Assembly: GCA_030597965.1 (NCBI GenBank)
Contig: JAUVQU010000136.1
Span: 1 to 6,481, forward strand
Direction of reading: 5' to 3'
From: Cellvibrionaceae bacterium
GTDB lineage: Bacteria > Pseudomonadota > Gammaproteobacteria > Pseudomonadales > Cellvibrionaceae
Length of the DNA stretch: 6,481 nucleotides
Position numbers and translations under genes: made by a program. How positions within the stretch are numbered: position 1 is the first letter of the stretch; each line of letters begins with the position of its first letter. The notes beneath the pieces were generated by a model that was given only the letters and a program-made list of their open reading frames with translations, did not search any database and was not told the origin of the DNA. This document shows, one piece after another, positions 1 to 6,123 of the stretch.

Positions 1-470
1 AGCAAACCAAATACATTAAAAAAGCGTCAATCATTAAACGTTTCTCACTGTTTTTGGTGCGTTTACCCTTATCCTTTATAGGTTTTCTATTAAACGCTTT
101 GCCCTTTTATTTAACTCGCTGGATAAGTCTTTTAAAAATTCCAACGCACCGTAAATCAACCGTGAAATTATTCAGCGCCGTTATTGCCTTTCCGTTATTC
201 TGGACGTTACAAGCCAATTTTCTGGGCCAGGGGCATTTACCACCTCTATTCTGGTGGTTGCTTGCACCTGCCAGTGGTATTGCCACTATTCTTCTTGTTG
301 AACGACACACTAGAATTCAGGAAGAATTGCGCTCTTTTACACTATTACGTAAACAAGAAGATATTGAAGTCGAGCTTAAAGAGCGCTTAGAAAATATTGA
401 AACAGAAGTGACAGAATTTATTATCATCGCTGAGAATATGGAAAGAAAAAAACTGGACCCCAATAATTAG
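1..470 (+). CDS. Partial C-terminal part of a lysophospholipid acyltransferase-like membrane protein
   Basis: The reading frame is open from the window edge (first whole codon at 3) to the TAG at 468-470, so 155 residues are visible and the N-terminus is missing. The in-frame TTG/GTG near position 54 is probably internal, because coding continues upstream without a stop. An amphipathic stretch containing LLNALPFYLTRWI is followed by HRKSTVKLFSAVIAFPLFW, one hydrophobic segment, then a second around LPPLFWWLLAPASGIATILL. A charged, coiled-coil-like tail of about 50 residues, rich in Glu, Lys and Arg, ends the protein. From memory, the order 'lnalPfyl ... K..sav.afPLfW' resembles the C-terminal half of bacterial GAT-like/PlsC acyltransferases, which acylate glycerol-3-phosphate or lysophospholipids at the inner membrane. 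The catalytic HX4D motif would lie upstream and cannot be checked, so the family call is inference; the membrane-protein call is firm. It converges on rhlE. Confidence 0.55.
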   Translation, partial: QTKYIKKASIIKRFSLFLVRLPLSFIGFLLNALPFYLTRWISLLKIPTHRKSTVKLFSAVIAFPLFWTLQANFLGQGHLPPLFWWLLAPASGIATILLVERHTRIQEELRSFTLLRKQEDIEVELKERLENIETEVTEFIIIAENMERKKLDPNN

Positions 471-481
471 GCCTCAATAAA

Positions 482-506
482 AAAGGCGACCTTAAAGGTC
501 GCCTTT
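482..506. terminator. Shared intrinsic terminator between convergent genes
   Basis: AAAGGCGACC at 482-491 pairs perfectly with GGTCGCCTTT at 497-506 around the five-base loop TTAAA. The stem has a GC-rich core and lies 11 bases after the stop of the acyltransferase-like gene and 24 bases after the stop of rhlE. Read on the minus strand, the hairpin is followed by a T-rich run (complement of the A-run at 478-484), so it is a good terminator for rhlE. Read on the plus strand, the run is only TTT followed by CGAT, so it is weaker in that direction. Confidence 0.8.
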
Positions 507-530
507 CGATAAATCATTACTTAATATTAA

Positions 531-1931
531 TTAAGCTGATCTGACTTTACCTGTCGAGTTTCCACCAGCAGAACGATTTCCAGTACGTGGTTTATTACCC
601 AACGAACGATTGCCTGAGCCATTCTCTGAACGGTTAGAGCCATTGCCAGGGGAAGTACGACTGCCGCTATTAGTTCTATTGCGACGGCGAGGTTTAGCGC
701 GAGCCTGACCATTACCTTCATTTGAGTCCATTCTCGCTTTTGGCTTTTTCGGGCGTGGTGCCTTAAGCGGCCTAATATCACGTGACGTTCTAAGCTTCAT
801 GGTCGGTGTAAACCCTTCCACCATTTCACGCTCAATATGACGCTGAATCACCTGCTCAATATCTTGTAGCTGCTTGTATTCGTCTTCACTCACCAAAGAA
901 ATAGCATGGCCAGTACTGCCCGCACGACCTGTACGACCAATACGGTGTACGTAATCCTCGGGAACATTCGGCAAATCAAAGTTAACTACTTGAGGCAGCT
1001 GATCAATATCGATACCACGTGCGGCAATGTCGGTAGCAATCAACAAGGTGATTTCACCATTTTTAAAATCAGCCAGTGCTTTAGTGCGCTGGTTCTGGCT
1101 CTTATTACCGTGAATAGCTGCTGCGCGAATATGATCGCGCTCTAACAATTTATCCAGCTTGTTCGCACCGTGTTTGGTACGACTGAATACCAACGCTCTA
1201 TCCCAACCGTTTGTGCGGGTCAGGTGACTCAGTAATTCTGTTTTACGGCCTTTATCAACTGGGTGTAACTTGTGTTCAATTAATTCCGCTGCGGTGTTCT
1301 CACGTGCAACACTCACTTCAGCAGGTTCGTCCAATAAGCCACGCGCCAAATCACGAATCTCATGGGAGAAGGTAGCGGAAAACAACAGGTTTTGACGCTT
1401 CTTCGGTAACAAGCGAAGAATACGTTTGATGTCATGAATAAAACCCATGTCCAACATGCGGTCAGCTTCGTCCAGTACCAGCATATCCAGCTCATCAAAC
1501 TTAATTGCATTCTGACTGTGTAAATCCAATAAACGGCCAGGAGTAGCAACTAAAACCTCTACCCCACCGCGAAGCTTTTGCATTTGCGGATTAATTTTCA
1601 CACCACCAAATACAACCGTTGAACGAATATTGGTGTGCTGACTGTAAGCCTGTACATTTTCGAGAATCTGCGCTGCCAACTCACGGGTTGGGGTTAATAC
1701 CAGCGCGCGGGTTTTATTGGCCGAGGCACGGGGCATGTCCAGTAAACGGTGCAACATTGGCAGTGTAAAGGCGGCGGTTTTACCCGTACCCGTTTGCGCG
1801 GAGGCCATCAAGTCTCCACCTTTCAAAACAACGGGGATCGCTTTTTCCTGGATCGGTGATGGTTCGTTATAGCCTTTTTCGCTCACAGCGCGAGCAATGG
1901 GTTCAGCTAAACCCAGTTCGGTAAAATTCAT
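531..1931 (-). CDS. rhlE: ATP-dependent DEAD-box RNA helicase RhlE
   Basis: This 466-residue protein carries the complete DEAD-box motif set. The Q motif is Phe3 with GYNEPSPIQ at 20-28. Motif I is AQTGTGKT 45-52, Ia PTRELA 81-86, Ib TPGR 130-133, II DEAD 154-157 and III SAT 185-187. RecA-like domain 2 carries ATDIAARGID 299-308 and HRIGRTGRAG 329-338. After about residue 385 the protein becomes a basic low-complexity tail rich in Arg, Asn, Gly and Ser, a known RNA-binding style of extension in this family. The N-terminal MNFTELGL and the domain layout fit RhlE best among RhlE, SrmB, DbpA and RhlB. Such enzymes unwind short RNA duplexes during ribosome maturation, RNA turnover and cold adaptation. 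The ATG is preceded by a weak GGAA, and the Q-motif Phe immediately follows it, which supports this start. It is transcribed away from the ligase gene. Confidence 0.95.
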   Translation of the reverse strand: MNFTELGLAEPIARAVSEKGYNEPSPIQEKAIPVVLKGGDLMASAQTGTGKTAAFTLPMLHRLLDMPRASANKTRALVLTPTRELAAQILENVQAYSQHTNIRSTVVFGGVKINPQMQKLRGGVEVLVATPGRLLDLHSQNAIKFDELDMLVLDEADRMLDMGFIHDIKRILRLLPKKRQNLLFSATFSHEIRDLARGLLDEPAEVSVARENTAAELIEHKLHPVDKGRKTELLSHLTRTNGWDRALVFSRTKHGANKLDKLLERDHIRAAAIHGNKSQNQRTKALADFKNGEITLLIATDIAARGIDIDQLPQVVNFDLPNVPEDYVHRIGRTGRAGSTGHAISLVSEDEYKQLQDIEQVIQRHIEREMVEGFTPTMKLRTSRDIRPLKAPRPKKPKARMDSNEGNGQARAKPRRRNRTNSGSRTSPGNGSNRSENGSGNRSLGNKPRTGNRSAGGNSTGKVRSA

Positions 1932-1972
1932 ACATTATTCCAACAAGGGCTTCGTTTAAATGCCCAATAACA

Positions 1973-1998
1973 AACACAACACATCAACGTGTTGTGTT
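1973..1998. promoter_or_regulatory. Perfect 10-bp dyad in the rhlE leader
   Basis: AACACAACAC (1973-1982) is the exact reverse complement of GTGTTGTGTT (1989-1998), with the six-base loop ATCAAC. It lies 41 bases upstream of the rhlE ATG. A seven-base A run (1999-2005) flanks it, which on the rhlE strand is a T run before the hairpin. That is the wrong order for an intrinsic terminator of an rhlE transcript, and on the plus strand the run is A rather than T. An operator or a 5' UTR structure affecting rhlE is the more likely role. This is inference from position only. Confidence 0.5.
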
Positions 1999-2041
1999 AA
2001 AAAAATTCAAAGAGATGCTTGAGGCGTTTGATACTCAATGC

Positions 2042-2070
2042 ATAAACCGGCAGAACAATCTGCGGCTTAT
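2042..2070. repeat. Imperfect inverted repeat in the spacer
   Basis: ATAA-a-CCG-g-CAGA pairs with TCTG-CGG-c-TTAT across the four-base loop ACAA, giving 11 Watson-Crick pairs with one bulged G and one A/C mismatch. There is no T tract on either side. It lies on the rhlE side of the spacer, so it could be part of a structured rhlE leader or a protein-binding dyad. No function can be assigned. Confidence 0.4.
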
Positions 2071-2127
2071 TAACTCTCCAGTTTGGGAGTGCGGCATTCA
2101 GTAATCAGATAAGGAAACTAAAGATGA

Positions 2128-2153
2128 CGCGACTGATTCAATGATCAGGCGCG
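2128..2153. repeat. Imperfect hairpin in the spacer
   Basis: CGCG-a-CTGAT (2128-2137) pairs with ATCAG-g-CGCG (2144-2153) around a six-base loop, with nine pairs and one A/G mismatch. No T run follows it on either strand, so it is not an obvious terminator. Function unknown. Confidence 0.4.
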
Positions 2154-2226
2154 CAGTCTACCACAAAAAGATATAGGGTGCTTTGATCGTACAACCCGGC
2201 AATGCCAACTGGAATAGCCATAAGAA

Positions 2227-2254
2227 CCCTTCGCCTGCAGGCAGGCTCCCACAA
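2227..2254 (-). repeat. Single REP-like (repetitive extragenic palindromic) element
   Basis: On the minus strand the segment reads TTGTGGGAGCCTGCCTGC followed by AGGCGAAGGG. A GTGG head is followed by an AGCCTG-type stem (GCCTGC 2233-2238 against GCAGGC 2241-2246 on the plus strand) and a GCGA-type tail. From memory this matches the GTRGGAGC...GCGA pattern of REP elements in Pseudomonas, Marinobacter and relatives, which are mobilised by RAYT (TnpA-REP) transposases encoded elsewhere. Only one copy is in this window, so it is a singlet rather than a BIME. The family assignment is by consensus recall, not by alignment. Confidence 0.65.
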
Positions 2255-2330
2255 GGCCAGACAATGAAACGAATGTGTGAGAGTTTGCCAACTCAGATCA
2301 AGACAACCACAATCAAATAGTGTAATGATT

Positions 2331-2359
2331 TAGCCAATAAATACTTACTGCACTATTAC
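2331..2359 (+). promoter_or_regulatory. Candidate sigma-70 promoter for the GCS2-like operon
   Basis: TAGCCA (2331-2336, 4 of 6 to TTGACA) and TATTAC (2354-2359, 4 of 6 to TATAAT) are separated by 17 bases and lie 45 bases before the ATG. A 7-bp inverted repeat, AATAGTG (2316-2322) and CACTATT (2351-2357), brackets the -35 box and overlaps the -10 box, a geometry that would suit a repressor. Both assignments are weak consensus matches in AT-rich sequence. Confidence 0.25.
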
Positions 2360-2388
2360 TCTAACAACAGCCTCCAGAGTTTTTAGAC

Positions 2389-2393
2389 AGGAA
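2389..2393 (+). promoter_or_regulatory. Ribosome binding site deciding the ligase start
   Basis: AGGAA lies 11 bases before the ATG at 2405. A second in-frame ATG at 2411 would be 17 bases away, too far for good initiation, so 2405 is preferred. Confidence 0.5.
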
Positions 2394-2404
2394 CCATTAA
2401 CGCT

Positions 2405-3892
2405 ATGGGTATGGACATCACCAATTGCCAGTTTGACGAGGCCACGTTTAGCGCCTTTCAAAATAAACTCGGTAAAAACCTGCAAGCCCTTGAACAGATG
2501 CTGCAAACACCCGGTTTTGGTGTCGCTAAATCCGACAGCGTAATTCTGGGTGCAGAGCTGGAGATGTACATTATCGACAAGCAAGGACTCCCGCTCTACA
2601 TCAATCAAGAAATACTGAATAGCGCCAAGGATCCGCAACTAACCCTGGAACTTAATCGCTACAACCTTGAGCACAACCTAAACCCCTATTCTATTGCTCA
2701 GCAGCCTTTTTCCAGCACAGAAAATGAAATAACTGAGAAACTAAAAACGATCAATAAAGTGGCCGAGAAATACCAGGGACGTATTCTCCCTATCGGTATA
2801 TTACCCACCTTAACACCCGAAAACTTTGGTACCGATGCCGTTACAGATAAACAGCGCTACCACCTTTTACTGGAGCAATTACTGAAACGCAGAGGCAATA
2901 ATTTTTCAATCAACATTAATGGCCGAGACCCTCTGCAATTTGATATGCAGGACATCACCCTGGAAGGCGCCAACACCTCATTTCAGGTGCACTATCGTGT
3001 CGAACCACAAAAATATGCCGATACTTTTAATGCCATACAGTTGGTTACGCCGCTGGTCTTAGCGACCGCCGCCAACTCACCGGGATTATTTGGCCATAGC
3101 CTCTGGCAGGAAACCCGTATCCCGCTGTTTAAACAGGCCATTGATTGCCGCGTGAGGGATCACTATCAATGGCACGAACCGGCGCGGGTTAATTTTGGAC
3201 AGGGCTGGGTACGTAAATCTGCTCTTGAGCTATTTCGCGAGACCGTCAATATTTATTCGCCACTGTTGCCCGTGTGCAGCCATGATGATCCACTCGAACA
3301 ATTGCAACAGGAGCAGATACCGGGACTGCCTGAATTACGCTTACACCAGAGTACCGTCTGGCTTTGGAACCGCCCCGTCTACGACGATGCCGACGGCGGT
3401 CATCTGCGAATTGAGATGCGCTCACTGCCTGCTGGGCCAACGGCTATCGATATGGTCGCCAATGCCGCCTTTTATATAGGTCTGGCCGAATACTACCGGG
3501 ATAAAATGGAAACCATAATGCCCGCCCTGCCGTTTGGGCTGGCTGAATTTAATTTTTACCGTGCCGCCCAGTCGGGACTTTCTGCAAAAATCATCTGGCC
3601 GAAGCCCAATCAATCTGGGTGCAGCCAGCAGCCTTTGATCGATGTGTTAAAACAAAATATTGAATCTGCTAAAGAGGGCTTACTCAGTATCGGTATTTCC
3701 AGCGAGGAAGTGGAAAAGTATCTTGGGGTTATTCGAAAAAGAGTCGAAAAGGGTATGACAGGTGCCGATTGGCAATTAAGTAAAATCGAACAATACGCAG
3801 CCAATCACAGCAAGGAAGAAAGTCATCGGTTAATGCTGGAGGATTATATTCAAAACAGCTTGAGTAATCTTCCGCTGAGCGAGTGGGAATAA
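2405..3892 (+). CDS. Glutamate-cysteine ligase family 2 (GCS2-like) carboxylate-amine ligase
   Basis: The 495-residue soluble protein has no signal peptide or membrane segment. Glutamine-synthetase-fold ligase motifs appear in order: GAELE at 49-53 (Glu51 and Glu53, probable Mg-ATP ligands), ELNRYNLEHNLNP 82-94, PIGILPTL 129-136, ANTSFQVH 189-196, AANSPGLFG 222-230, ETRIPLF 236-242, WLWNRPVYD 319-327 and HLRIEMRSLPAGPT 333-346. This pattern matches the GCS2 family, whose members join the gamma-carboxylate of glutamate, or a related acid, to an amine using ATP. True glutathione-type activity (Glu + Cys) is only one possibility; YbdK-like and EgtA-like members use other amines, and the acceptor cannot be read from sequence. 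It heads a two-gene unit with a zinc deacylase only four bases downstream, which suggests linked substrates. Nothing looks truncated. Family call secure, reaction unknown. Confidence 0.85.
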   Translation: MGMDITNCQFDEATFSAFQNKLGKNLQALEQMLQTPGFGVAKSDSVILGAELEMYIIDKQGLPLYINQEILNSAKDPQLTLELNRYNLEHNLNPYSIAQQPFSSTENEITEKLKTINKVAEKYQGRILPIGILPTLTPENFGTDAVTDKQRYHLLLEQLLKRRGNNFSININGRDPLQFDMQDITLEGANTSFQVHYRVEPQKYADTFNAIQLVTPLVLATAANSPGLFGHSLWQETRIPLFKQAIDCRVRDHYQWHEPARVNFGQGWVRKSALELFRETVNIYSPLLPVCSHDDPLEQLQQEQIPGLPELRLHQSTVWLWNRPVYDDADGGHLRIEMRSLPAGPTAIDMVANAAFYIGLAEYYRDKMETIMPALPFGLAEFNFYRAAQSGLSAKIIWPKPNQSGCSQQPLIDVLKQNIESAKEGLLSIGISSEEVEKYLGVIRKRVEKGMTGADWQLSKIEQYAANHSKEESHRLMLEDYIQNSLSNLPLSEWE

Positions 3893-3896
3893 GAAG

Positions 3897-4952
3897 ATGC
3901 TAATGACTGTAAAACTCAACCAATTTACCGACCCAAACCCCGATTCCATTGGCAATAATGCCTATGAATTTTTAGACTTTCTCGGCGGCCCAAGTGTCAT
4001 ACATCTAACGGGTAAAAACATCTCTCGCTGCCGAGCCCTCGTTACCCTGCTTCATGGCAACGAACCTTCTGGCACCATTGCCTTGTTTCGGTGGATCAAA
4101 TCAGAGCGACAACCGGCTGTAAATATCGTGTGCATCGTCGCATCTGTTGCAGCGGCGTCAACCGAGCCCATGTTCAGCACTCGTGTTATAGAACCCAACC
4201 GTGATTTAAACCGCTGCTTTAAGCCGCCATTCGATGACAGGCAGGGGAAATTGGCAGAAGCCATTCTTGAAAAACTCAAGCAACACCAACCTGAAGCGGT
4301 TATTGATATGCACAACACATCAGGCTCTGGGCCCGCCTTTGGTGTAGTTACCCACATGGATCGCCAGCACGATGCGCTGACCTCCCTGTTTACCCAACGC
4401 CTGTTAGTAACACACCTAAAGCTTGGCGCGTTAATGGAAATCAGCGAACCCCTATTCCCAACAGTCACCATCGAATGTGGTGGTCGCCTTGATGAAGAAG
4501 CCCACAACATAGCTTGGGAGGGGTTAGAGAAATACTTTACTCAACAGGACGTACTTTGCAGTGGTGACACAGACTGGGGGATAGAACTATTACACAACCC
4601 GGTGCGGCTGGAATTAAAACCTGACTGCAGCCTTACCTATGCAGACGAACTCTCACAAGATCATGACCTAACGCTGATTACCAGTATTGAACACAACAAC
4701 TCAGGTATTACCCCGAAAGATCACATGCTGGGCTGGGTAATGCCCGACTACCCCAATGCCAGTGAACTGTTTTCCTGCAGAAACAGCCAGGAAGCCTGCG
4801 TAGTCAATGAGCTTATTTACATCAAAGACCACCAACTACTGGCACGACAGGACCTTAAGTTATTCATGGTCACCACCAACCCGGCCATCGCTAAAATGGA
4901 CTGTCTTTTTTATGCTGTAAGAAGTGATGGTAGTGAGATTGTGCCCTTGTAA
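3897..4952 (+). CDS. Zinc-dependent aspartoacylase/succinylglutamate desuccinylase-like deacylase
   Basis: This is a 351-residue cytoplasmic-looking protein of the AstE/AspA branch of the M14-like zinc carboxypeptidase fold. Numbered from the ATG at 3897, HGNEPSG (53-59) supplies zinc ligands His53 and Glu56. NRDLNR (101-106) is the substrate-carboxylate-binding signature. DMHNTSGSGP (137-146) supplies the third ligand His139. TVTIECGG (189-196) contains Glu193, the expected general acid/base. The catalytic set is therefore complete. Family members remove the N-acyl group from N-acetylaspartate, N-succinylglutamate or similar. The C-terminal part, after about residue 230, is less recognisable. 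It starts four bases after the ligase stop, so the two genes are almost certainly co-transcribed. A second ATG at 3903, six bases after the purine-rich AAGAAG, may be the true start. It is unlikely to be the arginine-catabolic AstE itself, because no other ast gene is adjacent. Confidence 0.85.
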   Translation: MLMTVKLNQFTDPNPDSIGNNAYEFLDFLGGPSVIHLTGKNISRCRALVTLLHGNEPSGTIALFRWIKSERQPAVNIVCIVASVAAASTEPMFSTRVIEPNRDLNRCFKPPFDDRQGKLAEAILEKLKQHQPEAVIDMHNTSGSGPAFGVVTHMDRQHDALTSLFTQRLLVTHLKLGALMEISEPLFPTVTIECGGRLDEEAHNIAWEGLEKYFTQQDVLCSGDTDWGIELLHNPVRLELKPDCSLTYADELSQDHDLTLITSIEHNNSGITPKDHMLGWVMPDYPNASELFSCRNSQEACVVNELIYIKDHQLLARQDLKLFMVTTNPAIAKMDCLFYAVRSDGSEIVPL

Positions 4953-4988
4953 TATATTTATGAGACAAAGGGCTAAAATGGGATGATG

Positions 4989-5017
4989 GTAACAACACCA
5001 ATAATAAATTTTATATT
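4989..5017 (+). promoter_or_regulatory. Candidate sigma-70 promoter for gap
   Basis: GTAACA (4989-4994, 4 of 6 to TTGACA) and TATATT (5012-5017, 5 of 6 to TATAAT) are separated by 17 bases and would give a leader of about 18 bases before the gap ATG. The spacer between the deacylase stop and gap is AT-rich and shows no terminator hairpin. Some read-through from the upstream pair into gap is therefore possible. Confidence 0.4.
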
Positions 5018-5030
5018 TTTAGTTAACGAT

Positions 5031-5034
5031 GGAG
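5031..5034 (+). promoter_or_regulatory. Ribosome binding site of gap
   Basis: GGAG lies seven bases before the ATG at 5042, an ideal spacing. It fixes the start that gives the standard IGINGYGRIGR N-terminus. Confidence 0.7.
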
Positions 5035-5041
5035 TCTAAGC

Positions 5042-6040
5042 ATGATTAAGATTGGTATTAATGGTTATGGTCGGATAGGCCGAAATATTACCCGTATCGT
5101 TTTTGAAGCCGGTTTGGATAATGAGTTTGAAATCGTCGCGATCAATGATCTCGCCGACCTGAAGATGTGTGCCCACCTGACCAAATACGATACCACCCAC
5201 GGTATATTTGCCGGCGATGTCAGCACAACCGATGATCAAATAATCATTAACGGCAACGCCATTCAATTTATGCAGCACGCTAATCCCGCCGACATCCCCT
5301 GGTCTGATATCGGTGTGGATGTTGTATTGGAGTGTGCCGGTAAATTCAAAACCCACGCCTCACTGCAAGCACACATTGATGCCGGTGCGCCTAAGGTTCT
5401 GGCGGGCTACCCCGTTGCCGATGCGGATTACATGGTGGTCTATGGCGTTAACGATGAAGGTTTGAAGCACGAACACAAAATTGTGTCCAATGCCTCATGC
5501 ACGACCAACTGCCTGGCGCCTGTGGCCAAGGTATTGGACGATGCCGTGGGTATCGAAACAGGATTGATGACCACCATCCATGCCTATACCAATGACCAGA
5601 ATCTTATCGACAAAGCCCACGGTGATTTCTATCGCTCTCGCGCCGCCGCACAATGTATGGTGCCGACCAAAACCGGTGCCGCTAGTGCAGTGGGAAAAGT
5701 ATTACCATCACTGCAAGGCAAGTTGGACGGCTTAGCCGTAAGAGTACCTACCATTAACGTCTCAATGGTCGATCTTGTGTTTAACGCCAACCGAGAAACA
5801 AGCGTGGAAGAGATTAATAATGCCATTATCGAAGGCGCAGCAAAATTGCCCGAAGGCGTTTTGGCTTATAACGATTTACCATTAGTCTCAGCTGACTTTA
5901 ATCATCACCCTGCTTCATCCATATTCGATGCCAACCAAACTCGCGTACTGGGCAAGCAGGTTAAGGTAATGTCCTGGTACGACAATGAATGGGGCTTTTC
6001 CAACCGCATGCTGGATGTAGCCAGACTTATGGCTGAATAA
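5042..6040 (+). CDS. gap: Type I glyceraldehyde-3-phosphate dehydrogenase
   Basis: This 332-residue protein is the normal length for the family. It oxidatively phosphorylates glyceraldehyde-3-phosphate to 1,3-bisphosphoglycerate with NAD in cytoplasmic glycolysis or gluconeogenesis. The Rossmann signature NGYGRIGR is at 7-14 and AINDLAD at 33-39; Asp36 suggests NAD preference. The catalytic SNASCTTNCLAP spans 149-160 with Cys153, and the catalytic His180 lies in TTIHAYTNDQ. TKTGAA, AVRVPTINVS and WYDNEWGFSNRM follow in the expected order. Two positions look unusual: VLECAG at 95-100, where ECTG is typical, and LAGYP at 120-124, where a SAP motif is typical. Epd (erythrose-4-phosphate dehydrogenase) is a paralogue to consider, but HAYTNDQ and PTKTGAA favour GAPDH. 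It has its own promoter-like sequence and is followed 14 bases later by a long hairpin. Confidence 0.95.
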   Translation: MIKIGINGYGRIGRNITRIVFEAGLDNEFEIVAINDLADLKMCAHLTKYDTTHGIFAGDVSTTDDQIIINGNAIQFMQHANPADIPWSDIGVDVVLECAGKFKTHASLQAHIDAGAPKVLAGYPVADADYMVVYGVNDEGLKHEHKIVSNASCTTNCLAPVAKVLDDAVGIETGLMTTIHAYTNDQNLIDKAHGDFYRSRAAAQCMVPTKTGAASAVGKVLPSLQGKLDGLAVRVPTINVSMVDLVFNANRETSVEEINNAIIEGAAKLPEGVLAYNDLPLVSADFNHHPASSIFDANQTRVLGKQVKVMSWYDNEWGFSNRMLDVARLMAE

Positions 6041-6054
6041 CTCTCCACCCGGTT

Positions 6055-6123
6055 ACAAAAATGTATGACTCCCTTATGATTGCAAGTGTAGATTGCGATA
6101 ACGAGGGAGCCATACATTTTTGT
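6055..6123. terminator. Very long imperfect hairpin after gap (terminator or palindromic MITE remnant)
   Basis: The arms 6055-6085 and 6093-6123 pair at 26 Watson-Crick and 2 G-U positions, with only three mismatches (6068/6110, 6076/6102, 6078/6100), around the seven-base loop 6086-6092. The outer 13 pairs (ACAAAAATGTATG against CATACATTTTTGT) are perfect and are followed inward by CTCCCT/AGGGAG. It begins 14 bases after the gap stop, and the T5 run at its 3' end with GC-rich inner pairs is compatible with Rho-independent termination of gap. At about 69 bases it is far longer than a normal terminator, and the two-arm symmetry resembles a small palindromic mobile element. I see no target-site duplication in the flanks. 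Confidence 0.65.

Larger units (their letters stand above)
1932..2404. other. Divergent intergenic region with hairpins and a REP element
   Basis: This 473-base spacer separates divergently transcribed rhlE (-) and the GCS2-like gene (+), so it must carry both promoters unless transcription enters from elsewhere. I see no convincing coding frame in it. It contains a perfect dyad (1973-1998), two imperfect hairpins (2042-2070, 2128-2153), a REP-like element (2227-2254) and a candidate promoter/dyad before the + gene (2316-2359). I could not identify a convincing sigma-70 promoter for rhlE. Either it is a non-consensus promoter or rhlE has a long leader starting further right. Confidence 0.7.

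Noticed and set aside
54..59. TTG/GTG near 54 as the true start of the first gene
   Set aside because: The same frame continues open to the window edge, no Shine-Dalgarno sequence precedes it, and the family is much longer.
906..1145. 79-codon plus-strand frame opposite rhlE
   Set aside because: It is antisense to the conserved helicase domain 2 and its translation is Thr/Cys/Asn-rich with no family resemblance.
1973..2005. Dyad plus A7 run as an intrinsic terminator
   Set aside because: On the plus strand the run after the stem is A, not T; on the minus strand the T run precedes the stem.
4052..4510. 152-codon open frame on the minus strand inside the deacylase gene
   Set aside because: It lies antisense to a gene whose zinc-binding and catalytic motifs are intact; its Arg/Ser/Cys-rich translation shows no recognisable domain.
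5036..5356. 106-codon minus-strand frame opposite gap
   Set aside because: It is a shadow of the GAPDH coding sequence, with no ribosome binding site or homology that I recognise.
6055..6123. Insertion sequence or MITE with target-site duplication
   Set aside because: No direct repeat is seen at the two outer edges, so mobility is left as a hypothesis rather than an annotation.
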